From contig NZ_CANNCR010000004.1 in assembly GCF_947503125.1 (NCBI RefSeq), positions 1 to 64,000 of the forward strand: a DNA stretch of 64,000 bases, read 5' to 3'. The DNA is from an uncultured Metabacillus sp. Its GTDB lineage: Bacteria > Bacillota > Bacilli > Bacillales > Bacillaceae. Below the pieces are notes generated by a model. It was not told the DNA's origin, made no database searches, and was given only the letters and a program-made list of their open reading frames with translations. Below are positions 52,435-63,827 of the stretch, one piece after another. Numbering within the stretch: the first letter of the stretch is position 1; every line of letters begins with the position of its first letter. A program made the position numbers and the translations under genes.

Positions 52435-53241
52435 TTACAGTTTTTCTATTTTAGCAAACTGATTGACATCTTCTGGTGAAACATTTGCCAATTGATTTAA
52501 AAATTCAATTTGAAAGCTTCCAGGTCCGGCTTGAACCGTTTTTTCAGCTGCTAATTCAGCAGCAACTCCATATGTCGTAAGTGCTGCAACCGCAGCCTGG
52601 AGCAAGTCTTTTTCCACTGCAGCAAATGCCCCAACGACTGAGCTTAACAAACAACCGGCTCCTGTCACTTTGGTTAGCAAAGGATGACCATTATAGACAA
52701 CAAAGGTATGTTGGCCATCTGTTATGACATCTTCTTTACCAGTTATAATGACAAGAGTATTTAATTTTTGTGCTGCGATTTGCGCTAAATCAATTGTATT
52801 GCCGGAACCTTGTCCAGCATCAACACCTTTAATGGTCCACGCTTCCCCAATAACATTTGCAATTTCTGCAGCATTTCCTCGTAAAATTGATATCTCTAAT
52901 TCTTTAACGATTCGTCGAGCTGTTTCTGTTCGATAGGCAGTAGCTCCTGCACCGACTGGATCAAAGATAACTGGTACATCATGAAGATTTGCTGACTTCC
53001 CAGCAATCACCATCGCTTCAATTTCATCATGTGTCAATGTTCCAATATTTAATACTAAAGCACCTGCTAGTTTTGCCATTTCAGCAACTTCTTCCTTTGC
53101 ATAGGCCATAACAGGTGATGCACCTAATGCTAACAAACCATTTGCGGTAAAATTTGTTACAACCACATTCGTAATATTATGAACTAGTGGATTTTGCTGT
53201 TTAAGTTTTTCAAATGTATTAATTATTTGCTCAACCTTCAT
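52435..53241 (-). CDS. thiM: hydroxyethylthiazole kinase
   Basis: Salvages the thiazole moiety (HET) by phosphorylation. 268 residues, with [26 protein letters not shown] at the N-terminus (quoted in part: [15 protein letters not shown]), the kinase motif [11 protein letters not shown] and the catalytic [10 protein letters not shown]. The ATG at 53241 follows AAAGGAAA; an upstream start would lie in the riboswitch terminator. First gene of a salvage-type thiM-thiD-thiE operon; biosynthetic thiC/G/S genes are absent from the window. Confidence 0.95.
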   Translation of the reverse strand: MKVEQIINTFEKLKQQNPLVHNITNVVVTNFTANGLLALGASPVMAYAKEEVAEMAKLAGALVLNIGTLTHDEIEAMVIAGKSANLHDVPVIFDPVGAGATAYRTETARRIVKELEISILRGNAAEIANVIGEAWTIKGVDAGQGSGNTIDLAQIAAQKLNTLVIITGKEDVITDGQHTFVVYNGHPLLTKVTGAGCLLSSVVGAFAAVEKDLLQAAVAALTTYGVAAELAAEKTVQAGPGSFQIEFLNQLANVSPEDVNQFAKIEKL

Positions 53242-53288
53242 CTTTATTTTCCTTTCTGCTATTCGGTCATTTTTCTGCAAAATAAAAA

Positions 53289-53313
53289 GAACACAATGCC
53301 GCGCAAAGTGCTC
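53289..53313 (-). terminator. riboswitch-controlled terminator before thiM
   Basis: GAACAC (53289-53294) pairs with GTGCTC (53308-53313), followed by TTTTTATTTT on the minus strand, between the TPP aptamer and thiM. Confidence 0.75.
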
Positions 53314-53325
53314 TTAGATACCTAA

Positions 53326-53412
53326 TGACATTCCCTACGCTGGCATTATCCAACAGGTTTAAACGGTCAGCAACGGAATAGTTGCAATCTCAGCCAGCTT
53401 CCACCAGCCCCC
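53326..53412 (-). ncRNA. TPP riboswitch (THI element)
   Basis: The minus strand carries the conserved GGCTGAGATTG, ACCTGTTGGATAATGCCAGC and GTAGGGAA blocks of the thiamine pyrophosphate aptamer, starting GGGGGCTGG at 53412. A terminator follows, so TPP binding should switch off transcription of thiM-thiD-thiE. Confidence 0.95.
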
Positions 53413-53502
53413 GAAAATATAAGTTTATTGGTAGTTTACTGAATCTAGCAAGAAAAAACAAGGGTTGATTTAAATAGTATGACAAAATGGCAGGTTCATT
53501 CT

Positions 53503-54477
53503 TTATTTAGACTGCAGTATTAAGCCCGTAATAAATTGCAGCCATGCATATACTCCAATCTTCACTGTTTCAGAAACATGCGAATCTTTGCTTGGGTCTA
53601 AACAAACAAAATCGATATGTTTGACGCAAGGGTGTTTGCCGATTTCTAATAAGCTATCAAAAAGTTCACTCGCAGACATTCCTCCTGGTGTTGACGCCGG
53701 CACGCCAGGGGCAACAGAAATATCCAGCACATCCATATCAACTGTTACATAAATTCGGTCAGCTTTTTTTGATAAGTCGTCTAATGCTCTCTTTATTGTT
53801 TTTATTAAACCCTGCCCTCGTGCTTGGTTCAGAGTTATCATTTGTATACCATGTTCATTTGCATAATCAATTAACGGCTTTGCATTAAAATAGCCATGCA
53901 AGCCGATATTGATAACATGCTCACCTAAGACGTGGTGACCATCAATTAGTTGACGGATCGGTGTTCCATTTGCTGGTCCTAATTCATTTGGGTCCCTAAC
54001 ATCAAGATGGGTATCAAGCTGGAGCACTCCAATCGTGTCTTCGGGAAATGCCTCTTTAATGCCGCGAACTGCGCAGGCTGTTGTTGAATGATCACCGCCA
54101 ATCATGCATGTTCGTGTGTTTGGATAGTGTTCGGCAAGAAATGCAGTTGACCTTTGGATGCGCTGATGTGATAAAAGAATATCTGTTGTATGCATCATTA
54201 CATCTCCCGCATCAGCAACACGAAAGGAATTCAGATCAACATTTTCATCTAAATTATAGGTTGCAAAACTTTTCCACATCATGCGAAATTCTGTTGGATA
54301 TAAAGAAGCTCCTGATACACTAATTGAAGACCGGGAAATCGGTGCACCGTACAAGATCAAATCAAAAGGTTGGTTATGATCGCTAAGAGGCCTAACCCAA
54401 TGATGAACATATGTCGGCATTTCATTCCCCGATACATTCCACACCCATTCAGGCTGCTTTAAAAAATGTTCACTCAA
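53503..54477 (-). CDS. hutG: formimidoylglutamase
   Basis: Hydrolyses N-formimino-L-glutamate to glutamate and formamide, the last step of histidine breakdown. An arginase-family enzyme of 324 residues whose two-manganese site is spelled by GGDHS, LQLDTHLDVRD and VDMDVLD. TTG start, nine bases after GGTGG. It lies four bases after hutI as last gene of hutU-hutI-hutG. Confidence 0.95.
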   Translation of the reverse strand: MSEHFLKQPEWVWNVSGNEMPTYVHHWVRPLSDHNQPFDLILYGAPISRSSISVSGASLYPTEFRMMWKSFATYNLDENVDLNSFRVADAGDVMMHTTDILLSHQRIQRSTAFLAEHYPNTRTCMIGGDHSTTACAVRGIKEAFPEDTIGVLQLDTHLDVRDPNELGPANGTPIRQLIDGHHVLGEHVINIGLHGYFNAKPLIDYANEHGIQMITLNQARGQGLIKTIKRALDDLSKKADRIYVTVDMDVLDISVAPGVPASTPGGMSASELFDSLLEIGKHPCVKHIDFVCLDPSKDSHVSETVKIGVYAWLQFITGLILQSK

Positions 54478-54481
54478 GCTG

Positions 54482-55738
54482 CTACACCACCTTTACACCT
54501 TTTTTCCACACTGAATTGACATGGTTGACACCAAATAAATATTGCAATTCCTGATAATTTTTCACATTCCATAATACGAGATCTGCCTGTTTACCAACCT
54601 CAAGTGAACCGACTTTATCCTGGCGGTTAATCGCACATGCCGCATTAAAAGTAGCTGCTGTTAATGCCTCGGCAGGTGTGAGACGCATCGAGATACAAGC
54701 TAAATTCATTACTAGAGGCATAGATGTTGTTGGCGATGATCCCGGGTTACAATCTGTTGAAATGGCCACAGCCACACCCGCATCAATCATTTTTCTTCCC
54801 TCCGCTGCTGCTTCTCGTAAATAAAGGGCGGTTGCCGGGAGCAAGCAAGCAATTGTTCCTGATTGAGCCATTGCTTGAATGCCTGCCTCTGAGGCTTTCA
54901 ATAAATGTTCAGCAGATATGGCTCCTATTTTCGCTGCTAATTCGGCTCCACCATAAGACTCGATTTCATCGGCATGGATTTTCGGGATAAATCCAAATCG
55001 TTTCCCTGCTTCCAGCACTCGTTCTGATTGTTCAGGGGTAAACACACCCTTTTCACAAAAAACATCTTGAAATTCTGCCAATTTTTCCTCTGCAATCACA
55101 GGCAGCATGTCATGTATCAAATGATCAACGTACTCATTTTCACGGCCTTTAAATTCTGGAGGAACAGCATGGGCCCCCATAAATGTAGGCACGATTTCGA
55201 TCACATGCTGTTCTTGCAGCTTTTTCATGACTCGAAGCTGCTTAAGCTCTGTTTCTAAGTTCATTCCATAGCCGCTTTTTCCTTCAATCGTCGTCACACC
55301 ATGTGCGAGAAAGGAATCAAGTCTACTAATCGTTTGTTCCATTAATTGTTCTTCAGAAGCTTCTCTTGTCATGCGGGTGGTTGCATGAATCCCCCCACCC
55401 GCGTTCATAATCTCCATATAAGCAGCACCTTCAAGCCGCTTTTCAAATTCACGTTCCCGGCTTCCCCCGTAGACAACATGTGTATGAGGATCCACAAGTC
55501 CTGGAGTAACCAAAAGGCCTGTAGCATCCACAACTTCTGCTTCATCAAGTTTGTCAGAAAACAATTCCTTTAATTTTTTGGTTGTACCAACAGCTTGAAT
55601 CACTCCATTTTCAATCCATATGCTGCCGTCCTCAATTAAACCGAGCTTAGACATGGCTTCTTTTGAACGCGGTCCATTTACATCAGAAGCTAATGTCGCC
55701 AGCTGGGCAGCATGTTTAATCCACATCGGCCTACTCAT
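54482..55738 (-). CDS. hutI: imidazolonepropionase
   Basis: Opens the imidazolone ring to give formiminoglutamate. An amidohydrolase of 418 residues with the metal motif [11 protein letters not shown] near residue 82, HAVPPEF and KIHADEIES further on, and [10 protein letters not shown] carrying the metal aspartate near 325. ATGA overlap (55735-55738) with hutU shows coupled translation. Confidence 0.95.
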   Translation of the reverse strand: MSRPMWIKHAAQLATLASDVNGPRSKEAMSKLGLIEDGSIWIENGVIQAVGTTKKLKELFSDKLDEAEVVDATGLLVTPGLVDPHTHVVYGGSREREFEKRLEGAAYMEIMNAGGGIHATTRMTREASEEQLMEQTISRLDSFLAHGVTTIEGKSGYGMNLETELKQLRVMKKLQEQHVIEIVPTFMGAHAVPPEFKGRENEYVDHLIHDMLPVIAEEKLAEFQDVFCEKGVFTPEQSERVLEAGKRFGFIPKIHADEIESYGGAELAAKIGAISAEHLLKASEAGIQAMAQSGTIACLLPATALYLREAAAEGRKMIDAGVAVAISTDCNPGSSPTTSMPLVMNLACISMRLTPAEALTAATFNAACAINRQDKVGSLEVGKQADLVLWNVKNYQELQYLFGVNHVNSVWKKGVKVV

Positions 55739-57414
55739 TCTTGATCAGCTCCTATATCAAGCATTGGCATCTTAATCCCTTTTTCACGTGCTGTTTTTTT
55801 AGCCAGCTCATATCCGGCATCAGCATGACGGACAACTCCCATACCTGGATCCGTTGTTAGTACTCGTTCAATACGAGCTTCCGCTTCTTTCGTGCCATCT
55901 GCCACAATGACAACACCAGCGTGGAGAGAGTAGCCCATTCCAACACCGCCACCATGATGCACAGAAACCCATGTAGCACCGCCAACAGCATTTACCATGG
56001 CATTTAAAATCGGCCAGTCCGCCACAGCATCTGATCCATCCTTCATTGCCTCTGTTTCACGATTAGGTGATGCAACAGAGCCTGAATCCAAGTGATCGCG
56101 TCCAATCACAATCGGCGCTTTTAATTCACCGCTTGCAACCATATCATTCAATATCTTACCAAAGCGGGCACGTTCACCATATCCTAGCCAGCATATGCGG
56201 GAAGGCAAACCTTGAAATTGAATCTTATGTTGGGCCATTCGAATCCAGTTGCATAAATGCTCGTTATCACTGAATTCACGTAAAATCGCTTGATCTGTTT
56301 TATAAATATCTTCTGGATCTCCTGATAAAGCTACCCAGCGAAATGGTCCTTTTCCTTCGCAAAATTGCGGGCGAATATAAGCTGGAACGAAACCAGGGAA
56401 GGCAAATGCATTTTCGACCCCTTCATCTTTTGCAACCTGACGAATATTATTTCCATAATCAAATGTGATGGCTCCCTTTTCCATCATGATAAGCATTGCT
56501 TCAACATGTTTTGCCATTGATGCTTTTGAGCGTTTTATATACTCATTAGGATCATTGTTTCGCAAGTATTCTGCATCTTCAAGCGACATACCTGATGGTA
56601 TATAGCCATTAAGTGGATCATGTGCAGATGTTTGGTCTGTTAAAGCATCTGGAATAAAGTTTCGTGCAATCATTTCTGGAAGAAGATCTGAAGCATTCCC
56701 TAATAAACCTATTGATAATGCTTTCCCTAGCTGTTTCGCTTCAGTAGCCAATTGAATAGCTTCATCCAACGTGTGCGCTTTAACATCTGTGTAGCGTGTT
56801 TGAATTCGACGATCAATTTTCGTCTCGTCCACTTCAATGGCGATGCAGACACCGCCATTCATCGTGACAGCAAGGGGCTGCGCACCTCCCATTCCACCAA
56901 GGCCGGCCGTTACAGTGATCGTGCCTTTTAGTGTACCGTTGAAATGCTGTTTCGCCAGTTCAGCAAACGTTTCATACGTCCCTTGGACAATTCCTTGAGA
57001 ACCAATATAAATCCAGCTTCCTGCCGTCATTTGGCCGTACATCATCAGGCCCTTTTTATCAAGTTCATGGAAGGTTTCCCAATTAGCAAAGGCCGGAACC
57101 AGATTGGAATTTGCAATAAGAACACGCGGGGCATCCTTGTGAGTCTTAAAAACTACTACTGGTTTCCCTGATTGAACAAGCAATGTTTCATCATTTTCTA
57201 GTTCCTTTACTGATTTAACAATGGCATCAAACGCATCCCAATTTCGTGCCGCTTTTCCAATTCCCCCATATACAACAAGCTCCTCTGGTTTTTCAGCAAC
57301 ATCAGGATCTAAATTATTCATCAGCATACGCAGCACAGCCTCTTGCTGCCAGCCTTTTGTATTTAATTCTGTACCTCTTAAACGGATAATCTTGTTATTT
57401 GTTATCGCTTTCAT
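55735..57414 (-). CDS. hutU: urocanate hydratase
   Basis: Adds water to urocanate with NAD+ as a bound electrophile. 559 residues, normal length. [20 protein letters not shown] at the start and [14 protein letters not shown] (the NAD loop, about 170) are diagnostic. GAGGAGGAG lies before the ATG. It begins a second histidine transcription unit with its own promoter at 57531-57559, separated from hutH by the kyn genes and a carrier gene. Confidence 0.97.
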   Translation of the reverse strand: MKAITNNKIIRLRGTELNTKGWQQEAVLRMLMNNLDPDVAEKPEELVVYGGIGKAARNWDAFDAIVKSVKELENDETLLVQSGKPVVVFKTHKDAPRVLIANSNLVPAFANWETFHELDKKGLMMYGQMTAGSWIYIGSQGIVQGTYETFAELAKQHFNGTLKGTITVTAGLGGMGGAQPLAVTMNGGVCIAIEVDETKIDRRIQTRYTDVKAHTLDEAIQLATEAKQLGKALSIGLLGNASDLLPEMIARNFIPDALTDQTSAHDPLNGYIPSGMSLEDAEYLRNNDPNEYIKRSKASMAKHVEAMLIMMEKGAITFDYGNNIRQVAKDEGVENAFAFPGFVPAYIRPQFCEGKGPFRWVALSGDPEDIYKTDQAILREFSDNEHLCNWIRMAQHKIQFQGLPSRICWLGYGERARFGKILNDMVASGELKAPIVIGRDHLDSGSVASPNRETEAMKDGSDAVADWPILNAMVNAVGGATWVSVHHGGGVGMGYSLHAGVVIVADGTKEAEARIERVLTTDPGMGVVRHADAGYELAKKTAREKGIKMPMLDIGADQE

Positions 57415-57530
57415 TTATTTCTCCTCCTCTTTGTTGTTACTTTCATTTTATAATGAGTAATCTCAAAAGTAATTTATAATTTATTGATTATTTTATAAAT
57501 AATTTTACTATATTTTATTAACTCATATTT

Positions 57531-57559
57531 TTTATAAATAGTTTCATAAAGATTTTCAA
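57531..57559 (-). promoter_or_regulatory. sigma-A-like promoter of hutU-hutI-hutG
   Basis: The minus strand has TTGAAA (57554-57559) and TATAAA (57531-57536) exactly 17 bases apart, about 115 bases before the hutU start. Confidence 0.6.
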
Positions 57560-57581
57560 CATGAATAAAAAATGATAGTAA

Positions 57582-57602
57582 AAGCGACCTTGTCAGTCGC
57601 TT
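57582..57602 (-). terminator. terminator of the kyn operon
   Basis: AAGCGAC (57582-57588) pairs exactly with GTCGCTT (57596-57602); TTTTAC follows on the minus strand. Confidence 0.7.
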
Positions 57603-57619
57603 ATTTTTATTTGGATAAA

Positions 57620-58246
57620 TTAGATTATTTTTTTAAGGACCGCACGTACCGGGCTTCCATCCCCTTCAACAAGCGGCAGTGGTAGAGCCGCCATTTCATA
57701 ATCACCTGGTAGCACATTTGCTAAAACAAGCCCCTCCAATATATGAATGCCATGGGCAGCAAGTTGATGATGGGCTGATAACTCTTTACTATCTAAAGGG
57801 TCAACTGATGGCAAATCAAGACCAAGAAGTCGAATACCAACTTCGGAAAGGTACTTAGATAACTCCGGCTGGATATAAGGAATCGTTTGCGGAAATTTCT
57901 GCCGATCCTTCCAGGCATCGGTACGAATTAACAGACGAACAACACCATTAAGATCTAAACTAGATAATTCTTTTACTCCGATACAACTTATATTAGGGAG
58001 GTGAATGACCTTCGCTTTTCCAATATAGATATTTACATCCAAGTCAATCACTTTTTTCCCCTCATTATCAAAATGAAAAGGAGCATCAATATGCGTGCCG
58101 GTGTGTGTACTCATATTGATTTGGCCAACATTCACTGATCCACTTTCTTCTATATTCGTAATCAATTTATTAGAGAAAGGTGTGTCACCTGGCCAAACTG
58201 GCACCTTTTCATCCAAAGGTTGTGAAATATCAATCCATTTATTCAT
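57620..58246 (-). CDS. kynB: kynurenine formamidase
   Basis: Hydrolyses N-formylkynurenine to kynurenine. A metal-dependent cyclase-family enzyme of 208 residues with the signature STHTGTHIDAPFHF (His/Asp ligands near 46-60), and PVWPGDTPF at the start. GGAGG precedes the ATG. Third gene of kynU-kynA-kynB. Confidence 0.95.
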   Translation of the reverse strand: MNKWIDISQPLDEKVPVWPGDTPFSNKLITNIEESGSVNVGQINMSTHTGTHIDAPFHFDNEGKKVIDLDVNIYIGKAKVIHLPNISCIGVKELSSLDLNGVVRLLIRTDAWKDRQKFPQTIPYIQPELSKYLSEVGIRLLGLDLPSVDPLDSKELSAHHQLAAHGIHILEGLVLANVLPGDYEMAALPLPLVEGDGSPVRAVLKKII

Positions 58247-58266
58247 ATCTTTTCCTCCATCTCATC

Positions 58267-59121
58267 TTACAGCTTCGTTCTTACACTCCATAGTTCTGGG
58301 AAGAACTGTTGATCCAGCACTCTTTTTAAATACGTTACGCCAGATGAACCTCCAGTACCTTTTTTATGGCCAATGATTCTTTCTACCGTACTCATATGAT
58401 GAAAGCGCCAGGTTTGCTGTTGATAGCCAATATCCACCAGTTTTTCAGCAAGCTCATATAAATCCCAATAATGATCAACATTGCGATAAACGGTCAACCA
58501 AGCCGCTTCCACGCTGTCATTCGGTTCATAACTTAGTGAGAAATTCCTTTCGATTACATTTTTATCGACAGGTAATCCATTCGCAGCAAGTGCTTGAATG
58601 GCGATGTCATAAATACTTGGCTTCTGTAGAGCCTGCTGCATGTTCTCAAATAGGTCTGTCTGATGTTGATAGACTGATAATGTATGAACATTCTTATTAC
58701 CAAGCGCAAATTCAATCAATCGATTTTGATAAGATTGAAATCCAGAAGAGCTCCCCAATTGATCTCTAAATTCCATATATTCTGCAGGAGTCAGAGTGGA
58801 AAGAACGCTCCATGATTGAATCAACTGCTGCTGAATTCTCGAAACACGTGACAGCATTTTAAATGACGGTTCCAACTCATTTTTGCTGATGCACTGAATA
58901 GCAGCTGATAACTCATGCAAAATAAGCTTCATCCAAAGCTCACTCGTCTGATGGATTATTATAAACAGCATTTCATCATGATGATCAGAGCATCTATGTT
59001 GGCTTGATAAGATGTGATCAAGCTTCAGATAATCTCCGTAAGACATCGCATGCTGGAAATCCGTTCGAATCCCTTTTTCCAACTCTTTTCCACTGTTTGG
59101 CTCATTGTTTTGGTCGTTCAT
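58267..59121 (-). CDS. kynA: tryptophan 2,3-dioxygenase
   Basis: A heme dioxygenase that opens the indole ring of L-tryptophan, 284 residues. [12 protein letters not shown] and [20 protein letters not shown] are the substrate- and heme-pocket motifs, and [12 protein letters not shown] carries the probable proximal histidine; [10 protein letters not shown] ends the domain. The ATG at 59121 has GAGGGGG eight bases upstream. It lies between kynU and kynB, 20 bases before the latter. Confidence 0.95.
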   Translation of the reverse strand: MNDQNNEPNSGKELEKGIRTDFQHAMSYGDYLKLDHILSSQHRCSDHHDEMLFIIIHQTSELWMKLILHELSAAIQCISKNELEPSFKMLSRVSRIQQQLIQSWSVLSTLTPAEYMEFRDQLGSSSGFQSYQNRLIEFALGNKNVHTLSVYQHQTDLFENMQQALQKPSIYDIAIQALAANGLPVDKNVIERNFSLSYEPNDSVEAAWLTVYRNVDHYWDLYELAEKLVDIGYQQQTWRFHHMSTVERIIGHKKGTGGSSGVTYLKRVLDQQFFPELWSVRTKL

Positions 59122-59224
59122 TTTAAATTCCCCCTCTGTCATACCTATGCTCTGATCACCTTCCAAATCTTAAATACTACCATTCTTTCGTTATTTTTTC
59201 CTGTGTCTTCGTAAGAACATCCCT

Positions 59225-60511
59225 TTATGAAATGTTTTCACGCTTTTTCGCATATTTTTTATATTGGTTTTCTGACATGATCTTCTTAAGAATTTGCACC
59301 ACTTTCCAAACATCCTCGTATGAACTATAAAGAGCAACAGGCGCTAGCCGTATAATATTTGGGGATCTGAAATCCGGTATGACACCGTTATCTTTCAAAG
59401 CTTTGCAAATGCGGGCAGCTTCAGGATGTTCAAGACTCACATGACCGCCGCGACACTCATCTTCTCTAGGATTTCCAATGAAAAAGCCCCAGTCTGCTAA
59501 TTCGTATTCAATTAAATCCATTAAATATTGATTGATGCTTAGCGACTTTTCGCGAATCGTTTCAATCCCTGCCTCAGCAAAAAGCTCTAAGCAACCAATT
59601 AATGGGGCAAGACTTAATATATGTGGTGTTCCAATCTGATACGCTCCTGCCGATTCAGCTGGAGTGAAAAGATGTTCCATATCAAATTGCTTATCTTTTC
59701 TCGACCCGAACCATCCTGCGAGTCCAGGACTTGTTCCAAAGTGTTTTTTATTAACATATAAACCGCCAACAGCACCTGGTCCGCCATTTACATGTTTATA
59801 ATGACACCAGTAAGCAAAATCAACTCCCCATTCACTAAACGAATGCGGAATGGCACCGACTGAATGACATGCGTCAAATCCAATGATAATATCTCTTTTA
59901 TGCGCCTCTGCTGTTAACCGTTTTATATCAACGATTTGACTGCTCCGATAAAGCACGGTAGGCATAATTATGACCGCAATTTCTTCTGTCATCGCATCGA
60001 TTATTTCATTTTCTTCTAAAAAACGGCCATCTCGGCTCTTTACACGAATAAGATGAGTTTCAGGATCATATCCACGAATACGAAGCTGACTTTGAAGGGC
60101 ATATAGATCGGATGGGAAAGTTAGTTCATCGGCTAAAATTTTTGTACGCTTTCCTTTAGGCTTATAGAAAGTCGCGATTAATTGATGAAGGTTTACAGTT
60201 GTGGAGCCAGTAACAATCACTTCTTCAGGGGAAGCGCCTACTAATGGTGCACACATTTCGCCTAATTTCTCTGATAAGTAAAACCAGGGGTGTTTTCCTT
60301 GTAACCAACCATCGATTCCGAGCTCCTTCCAATCATCTATACATTCAAGCAGTGTACGTTCAGCTCTTTTTGAAAGAAGGCCCAATGAATTCCCATCCAT
60401 ATAAATGATGTCAGGCTTTAAATAAAACTCCTTACGATAGCGTTGAAGGCTATCTTGTTTATCTAAGTGTTTTGCAAAATCTACTAAAGGTTGAAAGTTA
60501 TTTGAAGGCAT
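59225..60511 (-). CDS. kynU: kynureninase
   Basis: A PLP enzyme of 428 residues that cleaves kynurenine to anthranilate and alanine. [35 protein letters not shown] and the Schiff-base lysine in [13 protein letters not shown] are all present. AAGGGGGATTATC precedes the ATG. First gene of the kyn operon, which turns tryptophan into anthranilate; no anthranilate-degradation genes are seen, so anthranilate may be excreted or reused. Confidence 0.96.
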   Translation of the reverse strand: MPSNNFQPLVDFAKHLDKQDSLQRYRKEFYLKPDIIYMDGNSLGLLSKRAERTLLECIDDWKELGIDGWLQGKHPWFYLSEKLGEMCAPLVGASPEEVIVTGSTTVNLHQLIATFYKPKGKRTKILADELTFPSDLYALQSQLRIRGYDPETHLIRVKSRDGRFLEENEIIDAMTEEIAVIIMPTVLYRSSQIVDIKRLTAEAHKRDIIIGFDACHSVGAIPHSFSEWGVDFAYWCHYKHVNGGPGAVGGLYVNKKHFGTSPGLAGWFGSRKDKQFDMEHLFTPAESAGAYQIGTPHILSLAPLIGCLELFAEAGIETIREKSLSINQYLMDLIEYELADWGFFIGNPREDECRGGHVSLEHPEAARICKALKDNGVIPDFRSPNIIRLAPVALYSSYEDVWKVVQILKKIMSENQYKKYAKKRENIS

Positions 60512-60700
60512 GATAATCCCCCTTTTTTATTTTTTGGTGAATTCATGAAAAGCTTACTAAGGAATATGTGATGATGTATTAAGGATATAACCTATTCATT
60601 GCTGTTACGAATGACATAATTTGGGGTATGAAATGATCAAAAAGGAGATAGCTATTATGATATTTATGGAGAAACATATTGTTTTATAATCATTGAAAAA

Positions 60701-60734
60701 CCAGGTAGGCAGTTCATTACACTTACATACCTGG
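60701..60734 (-). terminator. terminator of the YuiF-like carrier gene
   Basis: CCAGGTA (60701-60707) pairs exactly with TACCTGG (60728-60734), with TTTTTC on the minus strand. Confidence 0.75.
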
Positions 60735-60744
60735 CTTGTATTTT

Positions 60745-62055
60745 TTAAAGCACCATTGCGGCAATAATGCCAAAGATGAAGAGAGGAATATTAAAATGCA
60801 AAAAAGTTGGTACACATGTATCCCAAATATGATGATGTTTTCCATCTGCGTTTAACCCTGACGTTGGGCCAAGTGTGCTATCTGAAGCTGGTGAGCCAGC
60901 ATCCCCAAGTGCACCAGCTGTTCCAATTAATGCGGCAGTCGCCATTGGAGAAAATCCGACTGTTGCACAAATCGGAACGAACAGGGCAGCAATAATTGGG
61001 ATTGTCCCAAATGAAGAGCCAGTACCCATAGTAATAAGTAAGCCAATTAGAAGCATCACGACGGCAATAATAAATTTATTATCACCCAAAACTCCGGTTG
61101 AGTATTTCACAAGCTCATCAATCGCACCAGTTTCCTTTAAAATTGTCGCATATCCTGAAGCAATTAACATGACAAATGCTATCATTCCCATCATTTTAAT
61201 CCCTTCATTAACAACCATTTCTCCTTTTTTAAATGGGACAACCGTTAACAGAAACATGAGAATAATCCCAGTTATGCCTCCCAAAACAAGGGAGCTGGAA
61301 ACTAACTGGACGATCAGGGCACATATAATAGAGACAATTGTAAAGAAATGACGTTTCGTAAATGTTAGTCCGCTCTCTATTGATACTGCTGCCTCATTGA
61401 TAACCCCTTGATTCCTTTCAGGGATTTCACGAGCCTTGCCATAAGAGATAAAAATCGCAATCAATACTCCTACAATCATGCCAAGACCTGGTATTAACAT
61501 CGCGCTTGCAACAGATGAAAGGGGGATGTCCATACCGCTTGCTTTCATTTCATCGGCAATAATTCCATGAAATATTAACCCAAAACCGGCAGGAATCATG
61601 ATATAAGGCGCCTCCACTCCAAACGTTAATGCCGTGGCGACACCTCTGCGATCGATCTTCATCGTATCGAATAGATGGAGCAAAGGAGGTATTAAGATTG
61701 GAATAAACGCAATGTGGATCGGAACAATATTTTGGGATAAGCAAGAAACTCCGGCAATTGTCAACAACAAGATGGTTCGCTTCCCTTTTAAAACGCTTAC
61801 AAGACTTTTTACAAGAAATCCTGTAATACCCGAATAACCAATCATAACAGCAAATATACCAAGCATAACATAACTTAATGCTGTATTCGCCTGTCCTCCC
61901 ATGCCAGAGATCAGCATATTCGTCGCTTCCACTAATGACAGGCCTTCCATCAAACCAGCTACACCGGCTGCAATTAAAATCGCAAACATGACATTTACAC
62001 CAAGAAGACTCAATGCAGACATTACTATGACTGAAACTACTACTGCATTTAACAT
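60745..62055 (-). CDS. YuiF-like Na+/H+ antiporter-family amino-acid carrier
   Basis: A permease of 436 residues with about eleven membrane segments in the NhaC/YuiF superfamily. NIVPIHIAFIPILIPPLL and GSPASDSTLGPTSGLNADGKH are typical of it. Placed directly after hutH, it probably imports histidine, taking the place of HutM; B. subtilis YuiF has been proposed as a histidine permease (recollection). AAAGGATG lies ahead of the ATG. It ends in its own terminator before kynU. Confidence 0.82.
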   Translation of the reverse strand: MLNAVVVSVIVMSALSLLGVNVMFAILIAAGVAGLMEGLSLVEATNMLISGMGGQANTALSYVMLGIFAVMIGYSGITGFLVKSLVSVLKGKRTILLLTIAGVSCLSQNIVPIHIAFIPILIPPLLHLFDTMKIDRRGVATALTFGVEAPYIMIPAGFGLIFHGIIADEMKASGMDIPLSSVASAMLIPGLGMIVGVLIAIFISYGKAREIPERNQGVINEAAVSIESGLTFTKRHFFTIVSIICALIVQLVSSSLVLGGITGIILMFLLTVVPFKKGEMVVNEGIKMMGMIAFVMLIASGYATILKETGAIDELVKYSTGVLGDNKFIIAVVMLLIGLLITMGTGSSFGTIPIIAALFVPICATVGFSPMATAALIGTAGALGDAGSPASDSTLGPTSGLNADGKHHHIWDTCVPTFLHFNIPLFIFGIIAAMVL

Positions 62056-62112
62056 CTGATCATCCTTTCTACCCTTTCGAATGCCTTACATTTTTAGTTC
62101 AATCTATATAGA

Positions 62113-62165
62113 AAGGGAACAGGCCTTCATCTCAACTAATTAACTACAAATGGTGCTGTTCCCTT
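62113..62165. repeat. long-loop inverted repeat after hutH
   Basis: AAGGGAACAG (62113-62122) and CTGTTCCCTT (62156-62165) are perfect inverted copies with a 33-base loop, between hutH and the carrier gene. On the minus strand TTTCTATAT follows, so it could partly terminate. Confidence 0.55.
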
Positions 62166-62177
62166 AAAATTGAATAC

Positions 62178-63704
62178 TTAATTTTGTGTATGAGTCTTCT
62201 TTTCTCCTAAATAATCAAAGTGGAAAACTCCCTCTTTCAACCATTCGTTCATTGCTTCAATATCCTTTGAAAAAACTCGATCTTCACTAATAAATGGAAT
62301 GATCTTTCTGCCATTTTCTAAAAATGCCTTTGTTGCTGTCGCCATTTTATCGATGCCGCGTATTTCAGCTGCCTGCATCCCGCAAATAGCTTCAATCGCC
62401 ATTACTCTGCGTGTATTTGTTATGACTTGATAAGCATGCCGTGAACCGATTGTCCCCATGCTGACATGATCCTCTTGGTTGGCTGAGGAAGGAATGGAAT
62501 CAACACTTGCGGGATGTGCCAATGTTTTGTTTTCCGAAACGAGTGAGGCTGCAACGTACTGCATAATCATGGCGCCTGATTGCAGACCAGGCTCTGGGCT
62601 TAAAAATGGCGGCAAATCATTTAACTGCGGATTTACTAAGCGTTCAATTCTTCGTTCTGAAATATTGGCCAGCTCTGCCATTGCAATGGCTAAAAAGTCC
62701 ATAGCAAGGGCAATTGGCTGCCCGTGGAAATTTCCCCCTGATAAAACCTTTTCACCATTTTCAAAGATTAATGGATTATCTGTTGCCGCATTCATTTCGA
62801 TCTCCAATTTTTCTTTCACATAATTTAACGTTTGCCATGTTGCTCCATGTACTTGCGGGATACAGCGGATTGAATAGCCATCTTGGACGCGTAATTCTCC
62901 CTGTTTTGTCGTTAGTTGACTATCACTAAGCAGTCCGCGAATTCGTTCTGCAACTTCTACTTGCTCTTTATAGCCCCTTGCTAGATGGATATCCCCATCA
63001 AAGGCATCAATAATTCCACGAAGTCCTTCAATTGTCAATGAGGCAATTAATTCTGTTTGGTAAGCTAGTTTTTCAGCTTCCATATAGGCTATTGCCCCCA
63101 TTGCTGTCATTGCCTGTGTTCCATTGATAAGGGCTAATCCCTCTTTTGCTGTTAATGTGATGGGAAAAATCGACTCTTTCGTTAAAGCTTCAATCGCAGG
63201 TACTCGCTTTCCTTTATAGAAAACCTCACCTTCGCCAATTAAAACGAGGGCAAGATGGGAAAGCGGCGCTAAATCACCGCTTGCTCCAAGTGAACCTTGC
63301 TGAGGAATGACAGGATGGATCCCTGTATTTAATAAGTCTAACAACCGTTCAATCACAACAGGCCGGACACCGGAAAATCCTTTCAGCAAGGCGTTGGCAC
63401 GAAGCAGGATCATTGCTCGTGAAACGACCTCTGGAAACGGTTCGCCAATTCCGCAAGCATGGGAACGAATGAGATTTAGCTGCAACGACTCCACATCATC
63501 CTTGCCAATAAGAACATCACTAAATTTTCCAAAACCTGTTGTAATCCCATAGACGATTCTTCCTTCTGCGACAATTTTATCCACCGCTTTTCGGCTTTCT
63601 TGCACTTTTCTCATGCTTTCTTCCGAATACACAACCTTTTCACCATCAAAAAGAACTTTCTTTAGTTCAGAAAATGTAAGTGTTTGACCCGTTAATGTAA
63701 CCAT
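62178..63704 (-). CDS. hutH: histidine ammonia-lyase
   Basis: Removes ammonia from L-histidine to form urocanate. 508 residues from the ATG at 63704, the length of B. subtilis HutH; AGGGAG lies eight bases before it. The MIO cofactor triad Ala-Ser-Gly is at 141-143 ([11 protein letters not shown]), and YGITTGFGK near 52-60 holds the active-site tyrosine. It follows a HutP-type attenuator, so transcription should need histidine. Confidence 0.97.
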   Translation of the reverse strand: MVTLTGQTLTFSELKKVLFDGEKVVYSEESMRKVQESRKAVDKIVAEGRIVYGITTGFGKFSDVLIGKDDVESLQLNLIRSHACGIGEPFPEVVSRAMILLRANALLKGFSGVRPVVIERLLDLLNTGIHPVIPQQGSLGASGDLAPLSHLALVLIGEGEVFYKGKRVPAIEALTKESIFPITLTAKEGLALINGTQAMTAMGAIAYMEAEKLAYQTELIASLTIEGLRGIIDAFDGDIHLARGYKEQVEVAERIRGLLSDSQLTTKQGELRVQDGYSIRCIPQVHGATWQTLNYVKEKLEIEMNAATDNPLIFENGEKVLSGGNFHGQPIALAMDFLAIAMAELANISERRIERLVNPQLNDLPPFLSPEPGLQSGAMIMQYVAASLVSENKTLAHPASVDSIPSSANQEDHVSMGTIGSRHAYQVITNTRRVMAIEAICGMQAAEIRGIDKMATATKAFLENGRKIIPFISEDRVFSKDIEAMNEWLKEGVFHFDYLGEKKTHTQN

Positions 63705-63754
63705 CATTCTTTCTCCCTTCAAAATCCTTTAGTTAAGTAAAGAGGCAATAGAAA

Positions 63755-63819
63755 AGGGGGCTATATCAATGAAATCAAATATGATTTCAAGATATAGCCC
63801 CCTATTTACTAAAATACTA
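63755..63819 (-). promoter_or_regulatory. HutP-dependent attenuator between hutP and hutH
   Basis: AGGGGGCTATATC (63755-63767) pairs exactly with GATATAGCCCCCT (63791-63803), extended inside by TGAAATCA/TGATTTCA (63770-63777 and 63782-63789); TTTTC follows on the minus strand. Just before the stem the minus-strand RNA has three UAG triplets (63817-63819, 63809-63811, 63802-63804) spaced by 4-5 bases, the kind of triplet bound by histidine-activated HutP to prevent termination. Confidence 0.88.
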
Positions 63820-63827
63820 TGGGCAAA

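Noticed and set aside
60640-60690. plus-strand ATG after AAAGGAG before kynU
   Set aside because: Only ten codons before a stop, no conserved look; treated as chance.
60875-61351. 158-codon plus-strand frame
   Set aside because: It is opposite the YuiF-like carrier gene; the composition mirrors antisense of membrane helices.
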